Positions 34,635-45,015 of a DNA stretch of 64,000 bases are shown here, piece after piece. The translations under genes and the position numbers were made by a program. Within the stretch, counting starts at the first letter, position 1; every line of letters starts with the position of its first letter. Source of the stretch: Streptomyces akebiae (GTDB lineage: Bacteria; Actinomycetota; Actinomycetes; Streptomycetales; Streptomycetaceae); contig NZ_CP080647.1 in assembly GCF_019599145.1 (NCBI RefSeq), positions 8,370,001-8,434,000 of the forward strand. The letters run 5' to 3'. The notes beneath the pieces are model-generated. The model made no database searches. It worked only from the letters and a program-made list of their open reading frames with translations, and was not told the DNA's origin.

Positions 34635-37118
34635 ATGTCACGCAGTACCCGCACCCGTTGGAGACTCGGCCTCACCGCCACCGCCTTCCTGGTGGCCGCC
34701 GCATCCGTCCCGGCCCCCGCGCACGCCGAGGACGTCACCGACTACGCGATCACCGTCAACCCGGCCGCCAGGGGCGCGAAGATCGACGACACGATGTACG
34801 GCGTCTTCTTCGAGGACATCAACTGGGCCGCCGACGGCGGTCTGTACGCCGAACTCGTGCAGAACCGGTCCTTCGAGTACTCGACCGCCGACAACCGCGC
34901 CTACACCCCCCTCACCTCGTGGACCGTGGACGGCACCGCGCAGGTCGTGAACGACGCCGGCCGGCTCAACGAGCGCAACCGCAACTACCTCTCGCTGGGC
35001 GCCGGTTCAGCCGTCACCAATGCGGGCTACAACACCGGCGTCCACGTCGAGGAGGGCAAGAAATACGACTTCTCGGTGTGGGCCCGCGCCGACCGCCGCA
35101 CCGCGCTGACCGTCACCCTCCAGGACGCCGACGGCACGCTCGCCGAGGCCCGGCGGGTGGCGGTCAAGGGGGGCTGGGCCAAGTACCGGGTCTCCTTCAA
35201 GGCGACGCGGACCAGCTCCGACGGCCGTCTGACCGTCGCCTCCGCCGACGCCGTCGCCCTCGACGAGGTGTCCCTGTTCCCGCGCGACACCTACAAGGGG
35301 CACCGGAACGGCCTGCGCAAGGACCTCGCCGAGAAGATCGCCGCATTGAAGCCGGGCTTCGTCCGCTTCCCGGGCGGCTGCCTCGTCAACACCGGCTCGA
35401 TGCAGGACTACAGCGAGGCCTCCGGCTGGGAGCGCAAGCGCTCGTACCAGTGGAAGGACACCATCGGCCCGGTGGAGCAGCGCGCCACCAACGCCAACTT
35501 CTGGGGCTACAACCAGAGTTACGGCCTCGGCTACTACGAGTACTTCCAGTTCTCCGAGGACATCGGCGCCATGCCGCTGCCCGTGGTACCCGCCCTCGTC
35601 ACCGGCTGCGGCCAGAACAAGGCCACCGACGACGAGGCCCTGCTCCAGCGGCACATCCAGGACACACTGGACCTCATCGAGTTCGCCAACGGGCCCGTGA
35701 CCAGCACCTGGGGCAAGAAGCGGGCGCAGATGGGCCACCCGAAGCCCTTCCACCTCACCCACCTCGGCGTCGGCAACGAGGAGAACCTGCCGAACGAGTT
35801 CTTCGCCCGCTTCCAGAAGTTCCGGGCCGCCATCGAGGCGAAGTACCCGGACATCCAGGTGATCTCGAACTCCGGTCCCGACGACACCGGCGCCACGTTC
35901 GACACCGCCTGGAAGCTGAACCGCGAGGCCGACGTCGACATGGTCGACGAGCACTACTACAACAGCCCGCAGTGGTTCCTCCAGAACAACGACCGCTACG
36001 ACTCCTACGACCGCGGCGGCCCGAAGGTCTTCCTCGGTGAGTACGCCTCCCAGGGCAACGCCTTCAAGAACGCGCTCTCCGAAGCCGCGTTCATGACAGG
36101 CCTGGAGCGCAACGCCGACATCGTGAAGCTGGCCTCCTACGCGCCGCTCCTCGCCAACGAGGACTACGTGCAGTGGCGCCCCGACATGATCTGGTTCAAC
36201 AACCACGCGTCGTGGAACTCCGCCAGCTACGAGACGCAGAAGCTCTTCATGAACAACGTCGGCGACCGTGTGGTGCCCTCGACGGCCACCGGCACACCGG
36301 CGCTGACCGGACCGATCACCGGAGCCGTGGGTCTCTCCACCTGGGCCACGACGGCGGCGTACGACGATGTGTCGGTGACCTCGGCCGACGGCTCGTCCCT
36401 GTTCACCGACGACTTCGGCCAGGACGCGTCGAAGTGGAACCACACCGGTGCCGGCAGCTGGAGCGTCCAGGACGGACAGTACGTGCAGAGCGACGTGGCC
36501 GCCGAGAACACCATGGTCACGGCCGGTGACACCGCCTGGCACGACTACGACCTCAAGGTGAAGGCCACCAAGAAGTCCGGCAAGGAGGGCTTCCTCGTCG
36601 CCTTCGGCGTCAAGGACACCGGGAACTACTACTGGTGGAACCTCGGCGGCTGGAACAACACCACCAGCGCGGTCGAACAGGCCGTCGACGGCGGCAAGTC
36701 CTCGCTCATCTCCAAGCCGGGCACGATCGAGACCGGCCGTACGTACGACGTCGAGGTCAAGGTGCGCGGCCGGCAGGTGACCCTGCTGCTGGACGGCAAG
36801 GAGTGGGGGAGCTTCACCGACGACAAGCCGGCGGAGCCGTTCCGGCAGGTGGTGACGCGCGACGCGAAGACGGGCGACCTGATCCTGAAGGTCGTCAACG
36901 CGCAGGGCGTGGCCGCGCGTGCGGCGATCGACCTCGGGGGTGCGAAGGTGCGCTCCAAGGCACGCGTGACGACGCTGACGGCCGCGCCGGACGCGGTGAA
37001 CACGGAGACGGATACGCCCGTGGCGCCGGTGAGGTCCACGTTCAGCGGGGTGGCAGAGGAGTTCGGCTACACGTTTCCCGCGAACTCCGTGACCTTCCTG
37101 AGGATCAAGAAGCGGTGA
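34635..37118 (+). CDS. Secreted GH51 alpha-L-arabinofuranosidase with C-terminal lectin-like module
   Basis: 827 residues from the ATG at 34635; upstream in-frame ATGs precede a non-signal sequence. Signal peptide MSRSTRTRWRLGLTATAFLVAAASVPAPAHA. A carbohydrate-binding-like beta domain (about 85-210) precedes the GH51 barrel: FVRFPGGCLVNTGSMQDYS, acid/base Glu in LGVGNEEN, VDEHYYNSPQWF, and the nucleophile Glu in FLGEYASQG. From about residue 575 a concanavalin-like domain (LFTDDFGQDASKWNHTGAGSW) is inserted or appended before a terminal beta domain. It releases arabinose from arabinan/arabinoxylan outside the cell. Monocistronic; a palindrome lies upstream. Confidence 0.9.
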   Translation: MSRSTRTRWRLGLTATAFLVAAASVPAPAHAEDVTDYAITVNPAARGAKIDDTMYGVFFEDINWAADGGLYAELVQNRSFEYSTADNRAYTPLTSWTVDGTAQVVNDAGRLNERNRNYLSLGAGSAVTNAGYNTGVHVEEGKKYDFSVWARADRRTALTVTLQDADGTLAEARRVAVKGGWAKYRVSFKATRTSSDGRLTVASADAVALDEVSLFPRDTYKGHRNGLRKDLAEKIAALKPGFVRFPGGCLVNTGSMQDYSEASGWERKRSYQWKDTIGPVEQRATNANFWGYNQSYGLGYYEYFQFSEDIGAMPLPVVPALVTGCGQNKATDDEALLQRHIQDTLDLIEFANGPVTSTWGKKRAQMGHPKPFHLTHLGVGNEENLPNEFFARFQKFRAAIEAKYPDIQVISNSGPDDTGATFDTAWKLNREADVDMVDEHYYNSPQWFLQNNDRYDSYDRGGPKVFLGEYASQGNAFKNALSEAAFMTGLERNADIVKLASYAPLLANEDYVQWRPDMIWFNNHASWNSASYETQKLFMNNVGDRVVPSTATGTPALTGPITGAVGLSTWATTAAYDDVSVTSADGSSLFTDDFGQDASKWNHTGAGSWSVQDGQYVQSDVAAENTMVTAGDTAWHDYDLKVKATKKSGKEGFLVAFGVKDTGNYYWWNLGGWNNTTSAVEQAVDGGKSSLISKPGTIETGRTYDVEVKVRGRQVTLLLDGKEWGSFTDDKPAEPFRQVVTRDAKTGDLILKVVNAQGVAARAAIDLGGAKVRSKARVTTLTAAPDAVNTETDTPVAPVRSTFSGVAEEFGYTFPANSVTFLRIKKR

Positions 37119-37245
37119 CAGCGGGAGGCGCCTGGGCCTGGTGAGCCGGGTGCGCGTGTGCGGGGGCCGTTCGCGCCCACGCGGCTCAGCCGCGGATCGA
37201 CGCCTCCCGCGCCCCCTGATCGGGCCCGCGGCCCGTCCAGGGCGT

Positions 37246-38013
37246 CTATGAGCGGCGGCGGGGCTTTCCGGTCCTGCCGCCGCTCTTGGCGTTCCTGCCG
37301 CCGGACGAGCCGCCTCGGGGACTGCGGGCGGTCGGCTTGCCCGTGCCGGGACGCTTGGGCTTCTGCTGCGGCTTCTTCTCCTCCGCGGGCTTGGCGCGGC
37401 CCCGTGAGCTGTTGACCGTGCGGCCCCGGACGATGCCGATGAAGTCCTCGACCATGTCGGTGGTCGCGTCCTGGGGCCAGGACAGGGCGACACGGGACTC
37501 GGGGGCGTCCGTGACCGGGCGGTAGGTGAGGTCCTTGCGGTGGTGGAGCCGGGCCAGCGACTGGGGGACGACGAGCAGTCCGATCCCGGCCGCCACCAGC
37601 TCGATCGCGTCCGCCGTGGTGGCGGGACGCTCGAACGCCGGTTCTCCCGGCGGGCGCTCCCAGCCGAGGGTGTCGTCCAGGGGATGCAGCACGACCTCGT
37701 CCGCGAGGTCCTCGGTGGTCACCTCGTCGACCGCCGCGACGACATGGTCCTTCGGGATCACGACCACCGTGGTCTCGGTGTAGAGGGGGATCGCGCTGAG
37801 GTCGGTGTCGTCCACCGGCAGCCGTACGAAACCGGCGTCGGCACCCCCCTCCCGCAGCACGCCGAACGCCTCGGCGGCGGACACCTGGAGGAGGGTCAGG
37901 GGGACGTCGGGCAACCGCTCGTTCCAGATCCGCACCCACTTGGTGGGCGTCACTCCCGGGACGTAGGCGAGCCGGAACGAAGGGAACGAGGGGGATGCTT
38001 CCGAGCCTGTCAC
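37246..38013 (-). CDS. LysR-type substrate-binding domain without HTH, basic C-terminal tail
   Basis: 255 residues. Residues 12-200 form a LysR effector-binding fold (FRLAYVPGVTPTKWVRIWNERLPDVPLTLLQVSAAEAFGVLREGGADAGFVRLP, then TTADAIELVAAGIGLLVVPQSLARLHHRKDLTYRPV). The usual N-terminal winged helix is absent; the frame starts right at the effector fold. The last 55 residues are Lys/Arg/Gly/Ser/Pro-rich (KKPQQKPKRPGTGKPTARS), which could bind nucleic acid nonspecifically. It is divergent from the DUF5997 gene, a pairing I recall as frequent in actinobacteria. It may be a ligand sensor that works with its neighbour (inference). Confidence 0.8.
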   Translation of the reverse strand: MTGSEASPSFPSFRLAYVPGVTPTKWVRIWNERLPDVPLTLLQVSAAEAFGVLREGGADAGFVRLPVDDTDLSAIPLYTETTVVVIPKDHVVAAVDEVTTEDLADEVVLHPLDDTLGWERPPGEPAFERPATTADAIELVAAGIGLLVVPQSLARLHHRKDLTYRPVTDAPESRVALSWPQDATTDMVEDFIGIVRGRTVNSSRGRAKPAEEKKPQQKPKRPGTGKPTARSPRGGSSGGRNAKSGGRTGKPRRRS

Positions 38014-38095
38014 GTGACCAGGCTAACGGGCGGGTGGACGGGCCCGGTCATCGCCGCCGAGCAGCTGAGTGGTCGGCGGTCGCGCAGGCGCTCGA

Positions 38096-38101
38096 TACCC
38101 T
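38096..38101 (+). promoter_or_regulatory. -10 box TACCCT, leaderless start of DUF5997 gene
   Basis: TACCCT is followed by seven bases and the ATG at 38109; there is no ribosome-binding site. Confidence 0.5.
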
Positions 38102-38108
38102 TGACCTC

Positions 38109-38510
38109 ATGACGTCGCACCAGACCACCCAGACCATGAAGCCCGCCACCGCGGCGAAGAAGCTGGGTGTGTACCTCCAGGCCACGCCCGCCGAGTTCCA
38201 GGAGGGCGTCGTCTCACGCGCCGAACTGAGCGCGCTCCAGACGAATCCGCCGACCTGGCTGGAGGAACTGCGCCGCAACGGCCCACACCCCCGCCCGGTG
38301 GTCGCCGAGAAGCTGGGCGTCTCCATCGCGGGGCTCGCGCGCGGTGGAGTGACCGAGGCCCTCACCACCGAGCAGATCGAGGCCCTGAAGCAGGAGAGCC
38401 CCGAGTGGCTGCGGAAGGAGCGCGCCACCCAGGCCGAGGTCCGCAAGGAGGGCGCCCGCATCAAGAAGCGCAACGCCGAGCGGGCGGCCAAGGCGGACGA
38501 CAGGGCCTAG
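38109..38510 (+). CDS. DUF5997 family protein
   Basis: 133 residues from the leaderless ATG at 38109. KPATAAKKLGVYLQATPAEFQEGVVSRAELSALQTNPPTWLEELRRNGPHPR is the conserved core, and GVSIAGLARGGVTEALTTEQIEAL resembles a helix-turn-helix-like segment. A charged Lys/Arg/Glu C-terminus follows. No signal peptide. It is divergent from an HTH-less LysR effector domain; together they could form a split regulator (ligand domain and DNA- or protein-binding partner), but this is conjecture. The domain name is recalled, not searched. Confidence 0.75.
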   Translation: MTSHQTTQTMKPATAAKKLGVYLQATPAEFQEGVVSRAELSALQTNPPTWLEELRRNGPHPRPVVAEKLGVSIAGLARGGVTEALTTEQIEALKQESPEWLRKERATQAEVRKEGARIKKRNAERAAKADDRA

Positions 38511-38607
38511 CGCCCCGGCGGGCCGACGTCGCCTGCCGGAGCACCGGCGGCCGCCGCCCTGCGGAAATCAGGAGCCGCGCGGCAGGGGCCCGGGGCAGGA
38601 TGCCCGC

Positions 38608-38859
38608 GTGGATCCCCTCCTGTGCGGGCTCGCCGTCAATCCGGCCCTGCCCGCCGAGCTGGTCGACCGGCCCCTCGCCGCCCGCCACCCGGCGCTCCCG
38701 CCGACGGTCGTCGTCGAGCTGCTCTCGGACCCAGCCGACCCGGTGGCGGAGGCCGCGGCCGCCAACCCGTCCCTGCCGCTCGCCGTAATGGAGGAGCTGG
38801 CCGGGAGACCGACCGGTCGAGGTCCGGCGGCCCGACCTGTCCGGGGCCCCGGTGGGTGA
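38608..38859 (+). CDS. Short LRV-type leucine-rich-repeat protein or remnant
   Basis: 83 residues from a GTG. The sequence CGLAVNPALPAELVDRPLAARHPALPPTVVVELLSDPADPVAEAAAANPSLPLAVMEEL shows repeats of the form (A)NP-x-LP-x-x-(LM)-x-x-L. These are typical of the leucine-rich-repeat variant domains in much longer actinobacterial proteins. The C-terminus degenerates into Gly/Pro/Arg. It may therefore be a truncated relict. No ribosome site stands out. Confidence 0.45.
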   Translation: MDPLLCGLAVNPALPAELVDRPLAARHPALPPTVVVELLSDPADPVAEAAAANPSLPLAVMEELAGRPTGRGPAARPVRGPGG

Positions 38860-38913
38860 GCGGTCAGGGCTCACAGCGTGGGACGGCGGTCCGGGGAGCC
38901 CGCGGGTCCCACG

Positions 38914-39654
38914 TCAGGAGGGCGCGAGGACGCAGAACTCGTGGCCCTCCGGGTCGGCCAGGCACGTCCACGGGACGTCGCCCTGGCCGAGGTCGAGGTC
39001 GGTTGCGCCGAGGGCGCGCAGCCGGGCCACCTCCGCCGCCTTGTCGTCACCGGCATACGGCAGCAGATCGAGATGGACGCGGTCCGGCGCGGTCACGGCG
39101 TCGGCCGAGCGGAGAAACTCCAGGTAGGGGCCGGTTCCCGTGGCCGAGCGCAGCACGGCCTGATCGTCGGTCACCTCGTGCAGGGCCCAGTCCACGGCCT
39201 CGCCCCAGAACCGGGCCATGGCCCGGGGATCCGCGCAGTCGACGACCACCGCGGCGATCGGCCCGGTGTCCCGGTAGATCTCCCGGGGCTCCAGCACACA
39301 GAACTCGTTGCCCTCGGGGTCGGCGAGGACGGTCCACGGCACGTCGCCCTGGCCCACGTCGGCGGGCGTCGCGCCGAGAGCCCTCAGCCGCGCGACCAGG
39401 TCCGCCCGATGCGCCTCGGAGGTGGTGGCGAGATCGAGATGCGTACGGTTCTTCGTGGCCGTCTTGCCCTCGGGGACGGGAACGACGTCGACGCCGACGA
39501 CGACCGGGTCCGGCCAGACCAGGCCACCGGCGGGTCCGACGTACGTGGTCACGCCGGGGCTGTAGGCGGTCCAGCCGAGCGCCTCGGCCCAGAACCGGCC
39601 GACCCCCCCGGCGTCGAGAGCCTTGATGTTCACCTGAACAGGTCGCAGCGCCAT
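38914..39654 (-). CDS. Two-domain VOC (glyoxalase/bleomycin-resistance fold) protein
   Basis: 246 residues from the ATG at 39654. Two tandem VOC modules (about 1-125 and 130-246) end in nearly identical sequence, GQGDVPWTVLADPEGNEFCVLEP and GQGDVPWTCLADPEGHEFCVLAP. That points to internal duplication. Possible metal ligands are His in THLDL / VHLDL and Glu in NEFCVL / HEFCVL. Two-module VOC proteins may be isomerases, dioxygenases or resistance binding proteins; nothing nearby indicates the substrate. It is divergent from the arg operon. Confidence 0.8.
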   Translation of the reverse strand: MALRPVQVNIKALDAGGVGRFWAEALGWTAYSPGVTTYVGPAGGLVWPDPVVVGVDVVPVPEGKTATKNRTHLDLATTSEAHRADLVARLRALGATPADVGQGDVPWTVLADPEGNEFCVLEPREIYRDTGPIAAVVVDCADPRAMARFWGEAVDWALHEVTDDQAVLRSATGTGPYLEFLRSADAVTAPDRVHLDLLPYAGDDKAAEVARLRALGATDLDLGQGDVPWTCLADPEGHEFCVLAPS

Positions 39655-39710
39655 GCCGGTGATCTTATGCGCTCGCTCCCGCCCGGCCTCGCGCGCGCGA
39701 CAGAGGGAAG

Positions 39711-40902
<1,192 letters not shown>

Positions 40903-40906
<4 letters not shown>

Positions 40907-42057
40907 GCGTGACGGCAGCCAAGGGGTTCACGGCGGCGGGCATCGCCGCCGGGATCAAGGAGAACGGCAACCCGGACCTGGCCCTCGTGGTCAACACCGG
41001 GCCCCGCCTCGCCGCCGCGGGCGTCTTCACCTCCAACCGGGTGAAGGCCGCACCGGTCCTCTGGTCCGAGCAGGTGCTGAAGGGCGGCCGGGTCTCCGCC
41101 GTCGTCCTCAACTCCGGTGGCGCCAACGCCTGTACGGGCCCGAAGGGCTTCCAGGACACCCACGCGACCGCCGAGAAGGTCGCCGAGGTCCTCGACGGGC
41201 ACAGCGCGGGCGAGATCGCCGTCGCCTCCACCGGCCTCATCGGCGTACTGCTGCCGATGGACAAGCTGCTGGCGGGTGTGGAGACGGCCGCCGCGCAGCT
41301 CTCCGAGCACGGCGGTGAGAAGGCCGCCATCGCCATCAAGACCACCGACACCGTGCACAAGACGTCCGTCGTCACCAAGGACGGCTGGACCGTCGGCGGC
41401 ATGGCCAAGGGCGCGGGCATGCTCGCCCCCGGCCTCGCCACCATGCTCGTCGTGCTCACCACCGACGCGGACGTGGAGAGCGACGTCCTCGACAGGGCGC
41501 TGCGCGCCGCCACCCGGACGACCTTCGACCGGGTCGACTCCGACGGCTGCATGTCCACCAACGACACCGTCCTGCTGCTCGCCTCCGGCGCCGCCGAAGT
41601 CACCCCCGAGTACGCGGAGTTCGCCGAAGCGGTACGCCAGGTCTGCGACGACCTCGGGCAGCAGCTCATCCGGGACGCCGAGGGCGCCAGCAAGGACATC
41701 AAGATCGAGGTCGTGAACGCGGCGACCGAGGACGACGCCGTCGAGGTGGGGCGCTCCATCGCCCGCAACAACCTCCTCAAGTGCGCCATCCACGGCGAGG
41801 ATCCCAACTGGGGCCGTGTCCTGTCCGCCATCGGCACCACGTCCGCGGCCTTCGAGCCGGACCGCCTGAACGTCGCCATCAACGGCGTCTGGGTCTGCAA
41901 GAACGGCGGCGTGGGCGAGGACCGCGACAACGTCGACATGCGCTACCGCGAGGTGCACATCGTCGCCGACCTCGCGGCCGGTTCCGAGACCGCCACGATC
42001 TGGACCAACGACCTCACCGCCGACTACGTCCACGAGAACAGCGCGTACTCCTCATGA
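40903..42057 (+). CDS. argJ: Bifunctional ornithine acetyltransferase / N-acetylglutamate synthase
   Basis: 384 residues from a GTG with GAGGAG upstream. The self-cleavage site lies in [14 protein letters not shown], with Thr180 becoming the nucleophile of the beta chain. Other landmarks: [16 protein letters not shown] and the C-terminal [14 protein letters not shown]. It recycles the acetyl group from acetylornithine to glutamate, making the pathway cyclic. The C-terminal NENSAYSS-like end (HENSAYSS) is typical. The stop overlaps argB (ATGA). Confidence 0.97.
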
Positions 42058-42977
42058 GCAACACACCCGCGCGGAAGCACACCGCGCTTCCCAAGGCCCA
42101 GATCCTCATCGAGGCGCTGCCCTGGCTGGTCCGTCACAACGGCAAGACCGTCGTCATCAAGTTCGGCGGCAACGCCATGATCGACGAGGACCTGAAAGCC
42201 GCGTTCGCCCAGGACGTCGTCTTCCTGCACCACGCAGGCATCAAGCCGGTCGTCGTGCACGGCGGCGGTCCGCAGATCAGCGCCGCCCTCGACCGGCACG
42301 GCATCGTCAGCGAGTTCAAGGCCGGCCTGCGCGTCACCACCGAGGAGGCCATGGACGTCGTACGCATGGTGCTCGCCGGACAGGTGCAGCGCGAGCTGGT
42401 CGGGCTGCTCAACCAGCACGGGCCGCTCGCCGTCGGACTGACCGGCGAGGACGCGCACACCATCACCGCCACCAAGCACCAGCCCGAGATCGACGGGGAA
42501 CCGGTCGACATCGGGCGGGTGGGCGAGATCACCGCGATCGACACGGGCGCGATCGAGGCACTCCTCGCCGACGGCCGCATCCCGGTCGTCTCGTCGATCG
42601 CCCGTAGCCAGGACGAAGGTGACATGGGGCATGTCTACAACGTCAATGCTGATACGGCGGCTGCGGCACTCGCTGCTGCTCTGGGCGCCGAAACCCTCAT
42701 GGTCCTCACGGACGTCGAGGGCCTCTACGAGGACTGGCCCAACAGCGACGAGGTGATCAGCCGCCTCACCGCTTCCCAACTGGAGAAGCTGCTGCCGGAG
42801 TTGTCCTCCGGCATGGTGCCGAAGATGCAGGGCTGCCTGCACGCCGTACGGGGCGGCGTCCAGACCGCGCGCGTCATCGACGGCCGGGTCCAGCACTCGA
42901 TCCTGCTGGAGATCTTCACCGACGAGGGCATCGGCACGATGGTCGTGCCGGATGCGGAACAGGGGGACGCCGAATGA
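42054..42977 (+). CDS. argB: Acetylglutamate kinase
   Basis: 307 residues with an ATGA overlap to argJ. Amino acid kinase motifs: [12 protein letters not shown] (ATP), [14 protein letters not shown] (acetylglutamate), [19 protein letters not shown] and VLTDVEGLY. An N-terminal extension of about 20 residues ([19 protein letters not shown]) is the helix seen in arginine-feedback-inhibited hexameric kinases, so allosteric inhibition by arginine is likely. It phosphorylates N-acetylglutamate. Overlaps argD by ATGA. Confidence 0.97.
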   Translation: MSNTPARKHTALPKAQILIEALPWLVRHNGKTVVIKFGGNAMIDEDLKAAFAQDVVFLHHAGIKPVVVHGGGPQISAALDRHGIVSEFKAGLRVTTEEAMDVVRMVLAGQVQRELVGLLNQHGPLAVGLTGEDAHTITATKHQPEIDGEPVDIGRVGEITAIDTGAIEALLADGRIPVVSSIARSQDEGDMGHVYNVNADTAAAALAAALGAETLMVLTDVEGLYEDWPNSDEVISRLTASQLEKLLPELSSGMVPKMQGCLHAVRGGVQTARVIDGRVQHSILLEIFTDEGIGTMVVPDAEQGDAE

Positions 42978-44191
42978 CCGCCAACGAGGAGCTGACCCAG
43001 CGGTGGCGGGGCTCGCTCATGAACAACTACGGCACCCCGAAGCTCTCCCTGGTCCGCGGCGCGGGCTCCAGGGTGTGGGACGCCGACGGGAACGAGTACG
43101 TCGACTACGTCGGCGGTATCGCGGTCAACGCCCTCGGCCACGCCCACCCGGCGATCGTCGAGGCCGTCAGTAACCAGATCGCCTCCCTCGGCCATGTCTC
43201 CAACCTGTTCGTCGCCGAGCCGCCCGTCGCACTCGCCGAACGGCTCCTGGAGCACTTCGGCCGCGACGGCAAGGTGTTCTTCTGCAATTCGGGCGCCGAG
43301 GCCAACGAGGGCGCGTTCAAGATCGGTCGGTTGACCGGTCGGACCCACATGGTCGCCACCGAGGGCGGCTTCCACGGCCGGACCATGGGCGCCCTCGCCC
43401 TCACCGGCCAGCCAGGCAAGCAGACCGGTTTCCACCCGCTGCCCGGTGACGTCACCCACGTCCCCTACGGCGACGCGCAGGCCCTGGCCGCGGCGGTCAC
43501 CGAGGAGACGGCCCTCGTCATCATCGAACCGGTCCAGGGCGAGAAGGGCGTCGTCGTCCCGCCGGCCGGCTATCTGAAGGCCGCGCGGGCCATCACGGCC
43601 GCCACCGGTTCGCTCCTGGTCCTCGACGAGGTGCAGACCGGCGTCGGCCGCACCGGGCACTGGTTCGAGTACCAGGCCCACGAGGGCGTCCTGCCGGACG
43701 TCGTCACCCTCGCCAAGGGCCTCGGCGGCGGACTGCCGCTCGGCGCGACCGTCGCGTTCGGGCGGGCCGCCGAACTGCTCCAGCCCGGCCAGCACGGGAC
43801 CACCTTCGGCGGCAACCCGGTCGCCTGCGCCGCCGGGCTCGCCGTCCTGGAGACCATCCGGGCCGAGGGCCTGCTGGAGAACGTCAAGCGGCAGAGCGAG
43901 AAGCTGCGCAACGGAATCGAGTCCCTCGGCGACCCGATGATCGACCATGTCCGTGGCGCGGGCCTCCTGCTGGGTATCGTGCTCACCGAGCCGCTCGCGC
44001 CCCTGGCGCAACAGGCCGCTCAGGACGCCGGATTCCTGGTCAACGCGCCCGCCCCCGATGTCGTACGGCTGATGCCCGCGCTCAACATCGGTGACGCCGA
44101 GGTGGACGCCCTGCTCCAGGCACTGCCCGGCGTCCTCGACGCGGCGCGGGCGGCGCACGAAGCCGATGGGGACGGACGAGCCGGAGAATGA
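42974..44191 (+). CDS. argD: Acetylornithine aminotransferase
   Basis: 405 residues. Class-III PLP aminotransferase: [53 protein letters not shown], and the PLP lysine in [14 protein letters not shown]. It converts acetylglutamate semialdehyde to acetylornithine and probably also serves in lysine biosynthesis, as in relatives. Overlaps argB at the start; the argR start follows within ten bases of its stop. Confidence 0.96.
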   Translation: MTANEELTQRWRGSLMNNYGTPKLSLVRGAGSRVWDADGNEYVDYVGGIAVNALGHAHPAIVEAVSNQIASLGHVSNLFVAEPPVALAERLLEHFGRDGKVFFCNSGAEANEGAFKIGRLTGRTHMVATEGGFHGRTMGALALTGQPGKQTGFHPLPGDVTHVPYGDAQALAAAVTEETALVIIEPVQGEKGVVVPPAGYLKAARAITAATGSLLVLDEVQTGVGRTGHWFEYQAHEGVLPDVVTLAKGLGGGLPLGATVAFGRAAELLQPGQHGTTFGGNPVACAAGLAVLETIRAEGLLENVKRQSEKLRNGIESLGDPMIDHVRGAGLLLGIVLTEPLAPLAQQAAQDAGFLVNAPAPDVVRLMPALNIGDAEVDALLQALPGVLDAARAAHEADGDGRAGE

Positions 44192-44198
44192 GACGACG

Positions 44199-44747
44199 AT
44201 GAGCCAGGCGCAGGAGCACGACCAGGCGGGGCCCGCGGTGCCGCAGACCCGTACCGCCCGCCACCGGCGGATCGTGGACATCCTCAACCGGCAACCGGTG
44301 CGGTCGCAGAGCCAGTTGGCCAAGCTGCTGTCCGACGACGGGCTGAGCGTCACGCAGGCGACGCTCAGCCGGGATCTGGACGAGCTGAACGCGGTGAAGA
44401 TCCGCAACACCGACGGCGACCTCATCTACGCGGTGCCGAGCGAGGGGGGTTTCCGTACGCCTCGGGCTCCGCTGGGGGAGTCGGCGAAGGAGGAGCGGAT
44501 GCGGCGGCTCTCCGCGGAGCTGCTGATCTCCGCCGAGGCCTCCGCGAACCTGGTCGTCCTGCGCACCCCGCCGGGCGCGGCCCAGTTCCTCGCCTCGGCC
44601 ATCGACCAGGCGGAACTGCACGACATCCTGGGCACGATCGCGGGCGACGACACGCTGCTTCTGATCAGCCGCGATCCGGTGGGCGGGCAGGCGTTGGCGG
44701 ACCATTTGCTGCGGTTGGCGCAGAACGGCAACGGCCACGGGCACTGA
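44199..44747 (+). CDS. argR: Arginine repressor
   Basis: 182 residues from the ATG at 44199; an in-frame ATG at 44166 would overlap argD and add 11 residues. The N-terminal winged helix ([51 protein letters not shown]) binds DNA. The C-terminal hexamerisation domain has the arginine-binding motif [15 protein letters not shown] (GT-x-A-GDDT). Last gene of the arg operon, so it is autoregulated through the argC promoter sites. It also probably acts on argH, whose promoter carries similar sites. Confidence 0.96.
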   Translation: MSQAQEHDQAGPAVPQTRTARHRRIVDILNRQPVRSQSQLAKLLSDDGLSVTQATLSRDLDELNAVKIRNTDGDLIYAVPSEGGFRTPRAPLGESAKEERMRRLSAELLISAEASANLVVLRTPPGAAQFLASAIDQAELHDILGTIAGDDTLLLISRDPVGGQALADHLLRLAQNGNGHGH

Positions 44748-44812
44748 GCCGGCGGGGACGGCGACGGGGAGGGGCGGGACCGTTGTGTGATGGCCGCGAG
44801 TCCGTCGTGGCC

Positions 44813-44839
44813 GGTCGCGCAGTTCCCCGCGCCCCTGAA
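44813..44839 (-). repeat. Dispersed intergenic repeat, copy D
   Basis: GGTCGCGCAGTTCCCCGCGC followed by CCCTGAA is the inverted form of the family found at 215, 17873 and 55774. It lies in the 268-bp gap between argR and apbE, which otherwise contains no gene I can support. Confidence 0.85.
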
Positions 44840-45015
44840 CGGACGGGTTGCGCCCGCCTTTCACTCGTCGTGGTCGCGGATATGGTCTGCTCGCCCCGCC
44901 TGCGGGCAGTCGCGCCGCTGGGCCGGCACGGGTGGGCGCAGGCGGCGCCCTGTCAGCGCCGGTGAGCGCCCCACTCCCCGCTCAGCCCTGGCCCGCAGCC
45001 CAGGTCGGCCGCCGC

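Noticed and set aside
35007..37493. 828-codon frame antisense to the GH51 gene
   Set aside because: Low-complexity His/Gly/Val/Asp-rich translation typical of antisense shadows in high-GC genes; no signal or domain.
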